From assembly GCA_025056735.1 (NCBI GenBank), contig JANWVR010000104.1, positions 1-64,000 on the forward strand: a DNA stretch of 64,000 nucleotides. The letters run 5' to 3'. Below are positions 7,712-15,504 of the stretch, in pieces (the stretch's first letter is position 1; each line of letters opens with the position of its first letter). Source of the stretch: Saprospiraceae bacterium. GTDB lineage: Bacteria > Bacteroidota > Bacteroidia > Chitinophagales > Saprospiraceae. The translations under genes were made by a program, and so were the position numbers. A model generated the notes under the pieces. It saw only the letters and a program-made list of their open reading frames with translations, was not told the DNA's origin and made no database searches.

Positions 7712-8857
7712 ATGCCAACGCTTTTCATTCGATTGGGCTTGATTTTGCTCGCTGCTGCTTCATTGTGGTGGGGCGCTGAAGCCAATGGATGGTTTCGCCT
7801 TTCCTCTAACGATGATGCGCACGGGCAGCTCGATACGCTCACTTTGCCACCGGCGGATACGCTGCTGCAGCCGCGCACGTATCGGGTCATTGGCGTGGGC
7901 GACATCATGCTGGGCACGAACTACCCTTCGCCGTCGTACCTGCCGCCGGAAGACGGCGCCACGCTGCTGGCTGAGGTGCGCGATACCTTGCGCCAGGCCG
8001 ACGTTACGTTTGGCAACCTGGAGGGTACCATGTTTGACCACGGCGGCTCGCCCAAGCGGTGCCAGAACCCTTCGGTGTGCTACGTGTTCCGCACGCCCTC
8101 GCGTTATGTGCGGCACTTGGTGGATGCGGGCTTCGACCTGCTGAGTCTGGCCAATAACCATTCGGGCGATTTTGGCCCCGAGGGCCGCCGCCAGACGATG
8201 GAGACGCTGCGCCAGGCCGAGATTGCCTTTGCGGGATTAGAGGGCGTATGCGACACGGTGATCATCGAGCGCGCCGGTAAGCGCTGGGGCATGTGCGCCT
8301 TTGCGCCCAACACCGGCACGTGCGACCTGCGCAACATCGCCCGCGCTCAGACATTGGTGCGCCAGCTGAAGGAACAGGCCGATTTTGTCATTGTCTCCTT
8401 CCACGGAGGCGCCGAGGGCGCCCCCCACCAGCATGTGCCCAAACGCATCGAGTATTTCCACGGCGAAAACCGCGGCGACGTGCACGCTTTCGCCCATGCC
8501 GTCGTGGACGCCGGGGCCGATATTGTCTTCGGGCATGGCCCGCACGTTACGCGCGCCCTCGAGCTGTACAACGACCGGCTCATTGCCTACAGCTTAGGTA
8601 ACTTCTGCACTTACGGACGCTTCAGCTTAGCTGGCCCGGCGGGCATTGCGCCTATCCTGCAAGTGGACATTGACGAGCAGGGCCGTTTCGTGGCCGGGCA
8701 AATTATGCCCACCTATCAGCAAAAACACCACGGGCCAAAGTTCGACCCACAGGGGCGAGTCATTCAGGCCCTCATTGAACTGACGCGGGCGGATTTTCCC
8801 GATACGCCGTTAGACCTTTCGCCCAACGGGCAAATTACCCGTCGCCCGGCAGAGTGA
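7712..8857 (+). CDS. CapA-family protein (PGA_cap metallophosphatase fold)
   Basis: A 381-residue protein with an N-terminal hydrophobic segment (LFIRLGLILLAAASLWW), probably a membrane anchor or signal, followed by a CapA/PgsA calcineurin-like domain. Family motifs in order: GVGDIMLGTN (~residue 66), GNLEGTM, SLANNHSGDFG, VSFHGGAE, and GHGPHVTRALELY. CapA proteins are associated with poly-gamma-glutamate or other envelope polymers, but homologues occur in many bacteria without PGA synthesis; capB/capC genes are absent here, so a role in PGA production is not supported. The active site faces the periplasm if the anchor is real. It stands alone, preceded by the copy A/B repeat region and followed by fbp in the same direction after 119 nt. 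Confidence 0.9.
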   Translation: MPTLFIRLGLILLAAASLWWGAEANGWFRLSSNDDAHGQLDTLTLPPADTLLQPRTYRVIGVGDIMLGTNYPSPSYLPPEDGATLLAEVRDTLRQADVTFGNLEGTMFDHGGSPKRCQNPSVCYVFRTPSRYVRHLVDAGFDLLSLANNHSGDFGPEGRRQTMETLRQAEIAFAGLEGVCDTVIIERAGKRWGMCAFAPNTGTCDLRNIARAQTLVRQLKEQADFVIVSFHGGAEGAPHQHVPKRIEYFHGENRGDVHAFAHAVVDAGADIVFGHGPHVTRALELYNDRLIAYSLGNFCTYGRFSLAGPAGIAPILQVDIDEQGRFVAGQIMPTYQQKHHGPKFDPQGRVIQALIELTRADFPDTPLDLSPNGQITRRPAE

Positions 8858-8915
8858 TGACCCGGTACATGCCAACGAGAGCAAAAACGACCGCTGTTCT
8901 GGCTGAGAACTTTGC

Positions 8916-8923
8916 TACTTTTG
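8916..8923 (+). promoter_or_regulatory. Possible -7 element for fbp
   Basis: TACTTTTG, matching TAnnTTTG, 53 nt before the fbp ATG. The upstream TTTG partner is poor (CTGTTC at 8895-8900), so this is only suggestive. Confidence 0.35.
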
Positions 8924-8976
8924 CTTCGTCATTCTAACCATTAGCGCCACACCTTAACCACGTTATCCAGATTATT

Positions 8977-10041
8977 ATGGCTACCGGAAGAAACGGCAAA
9001 CCGGCCGAAACCTCCAGCAAACTCTATCAGCCGAGCAACCGCATCGTTACGCTCGATGAATTCATCATCCGCTCAGAGAAGGACTTTGAATTTGCCACAG
9101 GCGAGCTCACCGGCTTGCTGCGCGACATCGGCGTGGCGGCTAAGATCATCAACCGCGAAGTGAACAAGGCGGGCTTAGTCAACATCCTCGGCGTAGCCGA
9201 CGGCAGCGACAACGCCTCTGGCGACATCCAGCAGAAACTCGACATTTACGCAAACGAGAAGCTTATTGAGTGCCTCAAAAACAGCGGAGAATGCTGCGCC
9301 ATCGCCTCCGAGGAATGCGAGGATATCATCCAGGTAGAACCGGTGCATTCCAAAAAGAGCAACTATGTGGTGTTGTTTGACCCCTTAGATGGCTCCTCCA
9401 ACATTGACGTAAATGTGTCGGTGGGCACCATTTTCGCCATTTATCGGCGCAAGAGCGACAACTCAGGGCCAGCCACCCACGAAGATTTCCTCCAGCCCGG
9501 CACCAAACAGGTGGCTGCCGGCTACGTGCTCTATGGCACCTCTACTATATTGGTCTACACGACCGGAAATGGCGTCAACGGCTTCACGCTTGACCCCAGC
9601 ATCGGCGAGTTTTGCCTGAGCCACCGCAACATGCGCATACCGGAGAACGGCCAGTTCTATTCGGTCAACCAGGGCTACTATTCCAAGTTTGATTTGGAGC
9701 TGCGCCGCTACATTGACCACTGCAGCGACCAGAACTACGGCCTGCGCTACATCGGCTCCATGGTCAGCGATATCCATCGCATTCTCATCCAGGGCGGTAT
9801 TTTCCTGTACCCCAGCACGCGCAAATACCCGAAAGGCAAGTTGCGTTTGCTCTACGAATGCAACCCACTCGCCATGATCGTAGAGCAGGCTGGCGGAAAG
9901 GCTATTAGCACTCAGCTGAAGCGCATCTTAGAAATAGAACCCAAAGAATTGCATCAGCGCTCTACCATAGCTATCGGCTCTCCCGTCATGGTGGACGAAC
10001 TTAAAGGCTTTATCGAGCGCTATGCCGCCTTGCCGCTGTAA
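8977..10041 (+). CDS. fbp: Class I fructose-1,6-bisphosphatase
   Basis: A 354-residue protein that hydrolyses fructose 1,6-bisphosphate to fructose 6-phosphate in gluconeogenesis. Class I motifs are intact: EECEDI (metal-binding acidic residues), LFDPLDGSSNIDVNVSVGT (metal and substrate loop), YIGSMVSDIHRIL and GKLRLLYECNPLAMIVEQAGG near the C-terminus. The length fits the class I family. The next gene, an ABC ATPase, starts 11 nt after the stop and may be co-transcribed; no functional link between them is apparent. A TACTTTTG element lies upstream. Confidence 0.97.
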   Translation: MATGRNGKPAETSSKLYQPSNRIVTLDEFIIRSEKDFEFATGELTGLLRDIGVAAKIINREVNKAGLVNILGVADGSDNASGDIQQKLDIYANEKLIECLKNSGECCAIASEECEDIIQVEPVHSKKSNYVVLFDPLDGSSNIDVNVSVGTIFAIYRRKSDNSGPATHEDFLQPGTKQVAAGYVLYGTSTILVYTTGNGVNGFTLDPSIGEFCLSHRNMRIPENGQFYSVNQGYYSKFDLELRRYIDHCSDQNYGLRYIGSMVSDIHRILIQGGIFLYPSTRKYPKGKLRLLYECNPLAMIVEQAGGKAISTQLKRILEIEPKELHQRSTIAIGSPVMVDELKGFIERYAALPL

Positions 10042-10052
10042 CTGGACAACAC

Positions 10053-10820
10053 ATGATCCGAGCAGAAAACATCCACAAATCGTTTGGGCAGCAAGAGGTG
10101 CTCAAAGGCATCACCTTTACCTTTGAGACCGGCAAATGCAACCTCATCATTGGCCGCTCTGGCTCGGGCAAGACCGTGCTGGTTAAAATTCTGGTGGGGC
10201 TGCTGAAACCCACGAGTGGGCAGGTGTGGTACGACGACGTCGAGTTCACCCGGCTGAATGCTGAGCAAATGCGGGAAATCCGCATGCAAATGGGCATGCT
10301 GTTTCAAGGCTCAGCGCTCTTCGACTCGCTAACGGTGGAGGAAAACGTCCGATTTCCATTGGATATGTTTACTCGCATGACTGCCAAAGAAAAAGCCGAC
10401 CGCGTCAACTATTGCTTGGAGCGCGTCAACTTAGCGGGCAGCAACAAAAAATACCCCTCGGAACTTTCGGGCGGCATGCAAAAGCGCGTAGGCATCGCGC
10501 GTGCTATTGTCCTAAACCCGAAATACCTATTTTGCGACGAACCCAACTCTGGCCTCGATCCTAAGACGGCCATTGTCATTGATGAGTTGATCCGAAGCAT
10601 CACTCAGGAAAATAATATCACCACCATCATCAATACCCACGACATGAACTCGGTGATGGAAAATGGCGATAATATTTGCTTTCTCTTTGAGGGCCGCGTC
10701 GAATGGAGCGGCAATCGGCACGAGGTGCTGGGTAGCAATAACCAAAACTTGCAGTCCTTTATCTTTGCTTCTCCCTTCTTACAGCGTCTTCGGCAGGCCG
10801 CTCTGCGCCCTCCAGCTTAG
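10053..10820 (+). CDS. MlaF-like ABC transporter ATP-binding protein
   Basis: A 255-residue ABC ATPase. Walker A is GRSGSGKTVL, the Q-loop lies in MGMLFQGSALFDSLTVEENV, the signature is LSGGMQKRVGIARAI, Walker B is YLFCDEPNSGLDP and the H-loop is NTHDMNSV. GMLFQGSALFDSLTVEENV and the signature with MQKR are typical of the MlaF/Ttg2A subgroup, which powers lipid transport between the membranes together with MlaE and an MCE protein. Here the MlaE-like permease lies immediately downstream but on the opposite strand, and the two genes overlap by four bases at their stop codons (TTAG). No MCE substrate-binding gene is present in the window. Confidence 0.92.
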   Translation: MIRAENIHKSFGQQEVLKGITFTFETGKCNLIIGRSGSGKTVLVKILVGLLKPTSGQVWYDDVEFTRLNAEQMREIRMQMGMLFQGSALFDSLTVEENVRFPLDMFTRMTAKEKADRVNYCLERVNLAGSNKKYPSELSGGMQKRVGIARAIVLNPKYLFCDEPNSGLDPKTAIVIDELIRSITQENNITTIINTHDMNSVMENGDNICFLFEGRVEWSGNRHEVLGSNNQNLQSFIFASPFLQRLRQAALRPPA

Positions 10821-11578
10821 CGCATAAGAATGAGGGCCACTAAGTAGTCGGCCAGCAGGATAAGGATATCGCTGTACACCACAGCGCGTGTGCTGGCTTG
10901 GCCCAGCTCGATACTACCGCCTTGTACGTAGTAGCCCTGATAGCAAGAGACGGTGGTCAGTATAAATGCAAAGACCACCGACTTGACGTACATCATAAAC
11001 ACATTGTACGGCTCGAAGAAAGAGCGCAACCCTTGGTTGTATTCGTCGTCGGTCAGCCAGCCCGTGGGTACGCTAGCCACATAGCCGCCGATGATGGCCA
11101 CAAAGGCCGAAAACGTAACTAAAAGCGGAATAGCGACCAAAGCGCCCACGATTTTAGGTCGGATCAGGTAGGCCGCCGAATTGACTCCCATGACTTCCAT
11201 GGCGTCAATATGTTCCTTTTGGCGCATGCCGCCGATTTCGGCCGTCATGTTGGAGCCCACTTTGCCGGCCAGCACTAAGCAGGTGATGGTGGGCGAAAGC
11301 TCAATAATGGCTAAGTCGCGCACAATATAGCCAATGTAATAGCGAGGGATAAGCTGCCCATCGAGCTGATAGGCAAACTGTATTGCCGCCACCGCTCCGA
11401 TAAAAATGGAAATCAGGCAAACAATGATGAGGGAGCCGATCCCAATGTGGTTCATCTGGCGCATGGTTTCTTTCCAGTACATGGAGAAGTTCTCCGTGCG
11501 CCCGAAGGTCTGCTTCATCAGCAGCAGGTAACGGCCGAAGTGGTAAATAAAGTTAAAACGCTTATCTATGACGAGCAT
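10817..11578 (-). CDS. MlaE-family ABC transporter permease
   Basis: A 253-residue integral membrane protein with five to six hydrophobic segments and the diagnostic MlaE loop IELSPTITCLVLAGKVGSNM followed by TAEIGGMRQKEHIDAMEVMG and RPKIVGALVAIPLL. MlaE dimers form the inner-membrane channel for phospholipid traffic that maintains outer-membrane asymmetry. The ATPase partner is almost certainly the neighbouring convergent gene, although permease and ATPase genes of this family are normally co-directional. No promoter of the TAnnTTTG type was recognised in front of the start. The MCE component must be encoded elsewhere. Confidence 0.93.
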   Translation of the reverse strand: MLVIDKRFNFIYHFGRYLLLMKQTFGRTENFSMYWKETMRQMNHIGIGSLIIVCLISIFIGAVAAIQFAYQLDGQLIPRYYIGYIVRDLAIIELSPTITCLVLAGKVGSNMTAEIGGMRQKEHIDAMEVMGVNSAAYLIRPKIVGALVAIPLLVTFSAFVAIIGGYVASVPTGWLTDDEYNQGLRSFFEPYNVFMMYVKSVVFAFILTTVSCYQGYYVQGGSIELGQASTRAVVYSDILILLADYLVALILMR

Positions 11579-11758
11579 GGCAACGCGCGTGGATGACGTT
11601 ACAAAGGTAGAAAACTGATAGCATTAGCAAAGATTGCGCCCTTAGGCAAACTTTAAGGCCATAGGATGGTTTGGCAGGCTGGCCGCACTCTTGCGATTGC
11701 TGAAACGCGAAGAAGAATTCTATTCAGAAGGCACAAAGAAGCATAAGAAGGGTTTTTT

Positions 11759-12490
11759 ATGCCACAACATAATTCTACAACACACCCGCCCGTAGCCGTG
11801 ATTAGCGGAGCCACCAAAGGGCTGGGCCGCGCCATTGCCGAGCGTTTTGCTCAAAACGGCTTTGACCTGGCCGTCTGTGCGCGGACGGCTGCTGATTTAG
11901 TGGACATGCAACAGCACTGGGCAGAGCGCTATCCCAGTCGGACACTCTTGGCCGTACCTGCCGATTTGGCCCAGCGCGCGGATGTGGAACGCTTCGCGGA
12001 GGCGGTGCGCAGTCGCTGGTCGCGCATAGATGTGCTGGTCAACAACGCCGGCATTTTCCGCCCTGGGCGCGTGTGCGACGAGGCGGAGGGCACGCTGGAA
12101 TTCCTCATCGAGGTCAACCTGTACAGCGCATACTATCTGACGCGCGCCCTGTTGCCGTTGATGCGGCCGCATCAAAGCGGCCATATTTTTAATATGTGCA
12201 GCATCGCCAGCCTGAATGCTTACCCGAATGGCGGCTCTTACAGCATTTCCAAGTTTGCGCTGTTGGGCTTTTCTAAGGCGCTGCGCGAAGAGCTGAAGAC
12301 CGAAGGTATCCGCGTAACGGCACTGCTGCCCGGCGCCACCTGGTCCGACTCCTGGCGTGGCGTCGAGTTGCCCGCGGAGCGGCTCATGCAGGCCGACGAT
12401 ATCGCGCAGCTGGTATGGGCAGCCTATCACTTATCGCCCTCGGCGGTGGTCGAAGAGCTGGTGGTGCGCCCTCAGTTGGGTGACCTGTGA
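11759..12490 (+). CDS. Short-chain dehydrogenase/reductase
   Basis: A 243-residue classical SDR. The NAD(P)-binding glycine motif is SGATKGLGRAIAERFA, the adenine-ring motif is PADLAQRADV, NNAG is in DVLVNNAGIFRPG, and the catalytic Ser-Tyr-Lys are in MCSIASLNAYPNGGSYSISK (S, YxxxK with Y of SYSISK). The C-terminal segment SAVVEELVVRPQLGDL resembles SDRs annotated as 3-oxoacyl-ACP reductase-like or sepiapterin reductase-like, but substrate cannot be assigned. The gene appears monocistronic; rsgA is convergent 12 nt downstream with no terminator visible between them. Confidence 0.92.
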   Translation: MPQHNSTTHPPVAVISGATKGLGRAIAERFAQNGFDLAVCARTAADLVDMQQHWAERYPSRTLLAVPADLAQRADVERFAEAVRSRWSRIDVLVNNAGIFRPGRVCDEAEGTLEFLIEVNLYSAYYLTRALLPLMRPHQSGHIFNMCSIASLNAYPNGGSYSISKFALLGFSKALREELKTEGIRVTALLPGATWSDSWRGVELPAERLMQADDIAQLVWAAYHLSPSAVVEELVVRPQLGDL

Positions 12491-12502
12491 GGCTGTTTAC
12501 GG

Positions 12503-13456
12503 CTACTTAACGGCCTTGTTGCGTTCCCAATAATTGATTTGCTCTACCTCGTCGAGGATGGCTAAGTAGTTGAAATAGCGCAATTCGCTCACCTCGCCGC
12601 GCTCCAAGGCCGCACGTACGGCGCAGCCCGGTTCGTTGCGGTGCAGACAGGCGGCGCCAAAACGGCATTGCGCCGACAGGCGGAAAAATTCGCGAAACGA
12701 ATGCGCCACGTTTTGTGGGTCTTTGTTGTTGAACGACAGCGTCTTGATACCCGGCGTGTCAATGATATATCCCCCAAAGTCCAATGCGAACATTTCGGCG
12801 AACGTGGTCGTATGTTTGCCTTTGCCTGAGTAATCGCTCAGGTCGCCTGTGCGCAGGTTTAGGTGTGGCTGTATGGCGTTTATCAGGCTGCTTTTGCCCA
12901 CCCCTGACTGGCCGGAGAGCAGCGTCGTCTTGTCCTTTAATGCCTCCTTGACAGCCTCTAAGCCCTTGCGCTCGACGACCGAAGTAGCCAGCACAGTATA
13001 TCCAATACCTTCGTAGAGGGCTTTCATTTCAAAAAACACATCCACAGCGCGCTCGTCGTAAAGGTCGCCTTTATTGAACACGATGACCACCGGGATCTCG
13101 TGCGGTTCTGTCATCAGCAAAAAGCGGTCAATAAAACCCGGCTTCAGATCGGGCTGCACCACGGTGGTGATGAGCATGGCCTGGTCAATGTTGGCCGCCA
13201 GCAAGTGTAGGTCGTGCTTGCGCCGCGGCGACTGGCGCACCACGTAGTTGCGGCGCGGCAAAATCTGGACGATGACCCCCTGACCTACCTGTTCGGGCTT
13301 TACCTCTACACGATCGCCCACAGCCACCGGATTGGTCAAAGGCATGTCCTCTAATCGAAATTTGCCGACAATCCGGCATTCCCACACCGCACCGTTGGCG
13401 TCGAGCCTGACCTGATACCAACTCCCCGTTGATTTGACAACCGTTCCCGTTTGCAT
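12503..13456 (-). CDS. rsgA: Ribosome small-subunit-dependent GTPase RsgA (YjeQ)
   Basis: A 317-residue GTPase that helps late maturation of the 30S subunit. It shows the circularly permuted order of the family: OB-fold N-terminus (GTVVKSTGSWYQVRLDANG), then G4 FNKGD, G1 LSGQSGVGKSSLINA, G3 DTPGIKTL, and a C-terminal zinc-binding region with CRFGAACLHRNEPGCAV. I chose the ATG at 13456 because the family N-terminus begins there; an upstream in-frame ATG at 13525 would add 23 hydrophobic residues without homology. It is convergent with the SDR gene and divergent from the M23 peptidase gene. Confidence 0.95.
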   Translation of the reverse strand: MQTGTVVKSTGSWYQVRLDANGAVWECRIVGKFRLEDMPLTNPVAVGDRVEVKPEQVGQGVIVQILPRRNYVVRQSPRRKHDLHLLAANIDQAMLITTVVQPDLKPGFIDRFLLMTEPHEIPVVIVFNKGDLYDERAVDVFFEMKALYEGIGYTVLATSVVERKGLEAVKEALKDKTTLLSGQSGVGKSSLINAIQPHLNLRTGDLSDYSGKGKHTTTFAEMFALDFGGYIIDTPGIKTLSFNNKDPQNVAHSFREFFRLSAQCRFGAACLHRNEPGCAVRAALERGEVSELRYFNYLAILDEVEQINYWERNKAVK

Positions 13457-13763
13457 AGTAGCTGGCAAAGGTGCAGAAAAAACCTGTGGAAAAATAATTG
13501 AAGTAAGCAGATGAGCGAGAGACATGGATTTAAATCTTTAAAAATCAATGTTTTAAGACCGCTTCGCCAAGCGGCATCTCCGTCCTGCAAGTGTTAAAAT
13601 TTTACGCTGTTGTTTAACAAATATTTCAGAAAGTACTTTCTTCGCCCTTGCAAAAAGCGATGCTGGATGGGCAACATCAGCGCCAAAAAGAGGCGGATGC
13701 GAGGACCCTTGAAGGCGAATTTGCTGCGCAGCAGACCTTTTTGTTTTATTTTTTGTAAAAATG
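13457..13763. other. AT-rich intergenic region upstream of rsgA
   Basis: This part of the gap between the divergent rsgA and M23 genes is AT-rich at 13500-13650. It probably contains the rsgA promoter on the minus strand, which I could not pin down. No gene is supported. Confidence 0.4.
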
Positions 13764-13795
13764 TTTGGTTACTATCGCACGTCTAAATACTTTTG
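13764..13795 (+). promoter_or_regulatory. Bacteroidota-type promoter upstream of the M23 gene
   Basis: TTTG at 13764-13767 and TACTTTTG at 13788-13795 with a 20-nt spacer match the consensus well. The start codon is ~178 nt downstream, so a long leader (13796-13972) is implied. I see no riboswitch-like structure in it. Confidence 0.6.
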
Positions 13796-13972
13796 TGCGC
13801 CGGTTGGCGAAAGAGCCGAACGACAGAACCAACCTGAGTCATCCATTGTGGGCATCTGCCCCCAGGATTTGAGCAAATGCAAACGAATGCATTTTAATCC
13901 GCAGCCGTCCACGCCAGGGCATGTTTTCAAACAGCAGCCATGTGAACGATGGCTTGGGTAAAAACCGACCAT

Positions 13973-14956
13973 ATGGGCAGGAAAGAAAAGTTTGTTTACA
14001 ACACACAAACCCTTAGCTACGAACGTGTAGTTGTCCCCCTTCGAACAAGAATTCTACAGGCCTTTGGTTTCTTCTCGGCCGTTTTGGTAGCGGCTATCGG
14101 CCTGCTCGCCTTACTGTACCATTACTTCCCTTCCCCGCGCGAAAAGGAGTTGCTACAGGAGATTGCACAAATGGAGCGCAAATTTGCCCAGCTCAACGAA
14201 GAGATGGACAACATGTCTAAGACGCTCCGACACATTCAGGAGCGCGACGCTTATGTGCATCGCGCGGTGTTTGGTATGGATCCGATTGACCCCGACGTCT
14301 GGCAAGCGGGTACGGGCGGTCACGAATCGCACCCGGAAGTGAAAGCCTTCAAATACGGAGGCGAGACCATCCGACAAACGCTCATCCGCATGGACGTACT
14401 CCAGCAGCAGATGGCTATTCAGGCGCGCTCGTTGGACACCATCATGGCCTTAGCCAAAGACCAGGAAAAGATGCTGGCGAGTATTCCCAGTATCAAGCCC
14501 GTGCGTGAAGATAAGCTGCAGAAGAGCATGAACGTGCTATCGGGCTTCGGATACCGCATCCACCCGGTATATAAGATTCGGAAGTTTCATCAGGGCGTTG
14601 ACTTCCCCGCGCGCATTGGTACGCCCATTCAAGCCACTGGAGACGGCGTAATAATAGAGGCTGGTTGGCACCAGGGCTATGGCAATTGCGTGCGCATCAA
14701 CCACGGCTACGGCTATGAAACCTGGTACGCCCACATGCACAAAATGTCTGTTCGCGTTGGCGAGCGCGTCAAAAAAGGCCAGAAAATTGGCGAAGTGGGC
14801 GATACAGGCCTGTCTACAGCGCCGCATTTGCACTACGAAGTGCACTACAAAGGCAAACCGATCAATCCGATCCACTTCTGCATGGACAATCTGACGCCGT
14901 TAGAATATCAGGAATTGGTCAACAGCGCCAGTGCAGCTAATCAGTCGCTGGACTAA
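13973..14956 (+). CDS. M23-family (LytM-type) metallopeptidase, membrane anchored
   Basis: A 327-residue protein from the ATG at 13973; an alternative ATG at 13949 would add eight residues. It has a short cytoplasmic N-terminus (MGRKEKFVYNTQTLSYERV), one transmembrane segment (~residues 25-48), a coiled-coil region (KELLQEIAQMERKFAQLNEE) and a C-terminal peptidase M23 domain. Zinc ligands are visible: HQGVDFPA (His and Asp) and HLHYEVHYKG (HxH). The family cleaves peptidoglycan cross-bridges or stem peptides, or activates other amidases when catalytically inactive; here all ligands are present. This N-terminal layout is common in Bacteroidota M23 proteins that act in cell division or envelope remodelling (family knowledge). 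Confidence 0.93.
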   Translation: MGRKEKFVYNTQTLSYERVVVPLRTRILQAFGFFSAVLVAAIGLLALLYHYFPSPREKELLQEIAQMERKFAQLNEEMDNMSKTLRHIQERDAYVHRAVFGMDPIDPDVWQAGTGGHESHPEVKAFKYGGETIRQTLIRMDVLQQQMAIQARSLDTIMALAKDQEKMLASIPSIKPVREDKLQKSMNVLSGFGYRIHPVYKIRKFHQGVDFPARIGTPIQATGDGVIIEAGWHQGYGNCVRINHGYGYETWYAHMHKMSVRVGERVKKGQKIGEVGDTGLSTAPHLHYEVHYKGKPINPIHFCMDNLTPLEYQELVNSASAANQSLD

Positions 14957-14974
14957 GCGGGCACGGGTAAAATG

Positions 14975-15011
14975 AAGCGGCCCTCGCGTCACCGAGATGC
15001 GAGGGCCGCTT
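14975..15011. terminator. Bidirectional terminator between convergent M23 and peroxiredoxin genes
   Basis: Perfect 13-bp stem AAGCGGCCCTCGC (14975-14987) / GCGAGGGCCGCTT (14999-15011), loop 11 nt. The minus-strand side is followed by CATTTTACC. It serves genes ending at 14956 (+) and 15017 (-). Confidence 0.8.
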
Positions 15012-15016
15012 GCGTT

Positions 15017-15472
15017 TCAGGCCTCCAGCAACTGAGCAGCGTGGTTTTCCGTATCCACCTTTGTGATGATGCGCTCGATACGCCCGTTTTCATCAATGAC
15101 AAACGTAGTGCGGTGGATGCCGTCAAAAGTCCGGCCCATAAACTTTTTGGGCCCCCATACGCCGTAGGCTTCGGCTACCGCGTGGTCTTCGTCGGCCAGC
15201 AGGCTGAAAGGCAGGTTGTACTTTTCGATGAACTTTACGTGTTTTTTTACCGGGTCGGGGCTTACGCCCAAAATGGCGTACCCTTTGCCCACGAACTGGC
15301 TGTAACCATCGCGCAGGCTACAGGCCTCGGCCGTGCAGCCCGGCGTGTCATCTTTAGGGTAGAAGTAAAGCACCAATTTTTTACCCTTAAAATCGGACAG
15401 GCGAACAATTTCGCCCTTCTCGTTGGGGGCCGCAAACTCGGGAGCAGCATCCCCTTCTTTTAAATGAAACAT
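15017..15472 (-). CDS. bcp: Thioredoxin-dependent peroxiredoxin (BCP/PrxQ type)
   Basis: A 151-residue atypical 2-Cys peroxiredoxin that reduces hydroperoxides. It begins MFHLKEGDAAPEFAAPNEKG and has FYPKDDTPGCTAEACSLRD, which holds the peroxidatic Cys (TPGCT) and, five residues on, the resolving Cys of the PrxQ subgroup (EACS). The downstream GVWGPKKFMGRTFDGIHRTT is also typical. I set the start at the ATG at 15472; a much longer open frame continues upstream but overlaps the flippase gene out of frame and shows no homology. It is 32 nt downstream of the flippase gene on the same strand. Confidence 0.95.
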   Translation of the reverse strand: MFHLKEGDAAPEFAAPNEKGEIVRLSDFKGKKLVLYFYPKDDTPGCTAEACSLRDGYSQFVGKGYAILGVSPDPVKKHVKFIEKYNLPFSLLADEDHAVAEAYGVWGPKKFMGRTFDGIHRTTFVIDENGRIERIITKVDTENHAAQLLEA

Positions 15473-15504
15473 AGCGGTGTAAGTGTTTTTGGCGGCAGTA
15501 ACAA

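Noticed and set aside
7591-7779. A 62-codon open frame before the CapA-like gene
   Set aside because: It overlaps the CapA-like start in another frame and has no recognisable motif or promoter.
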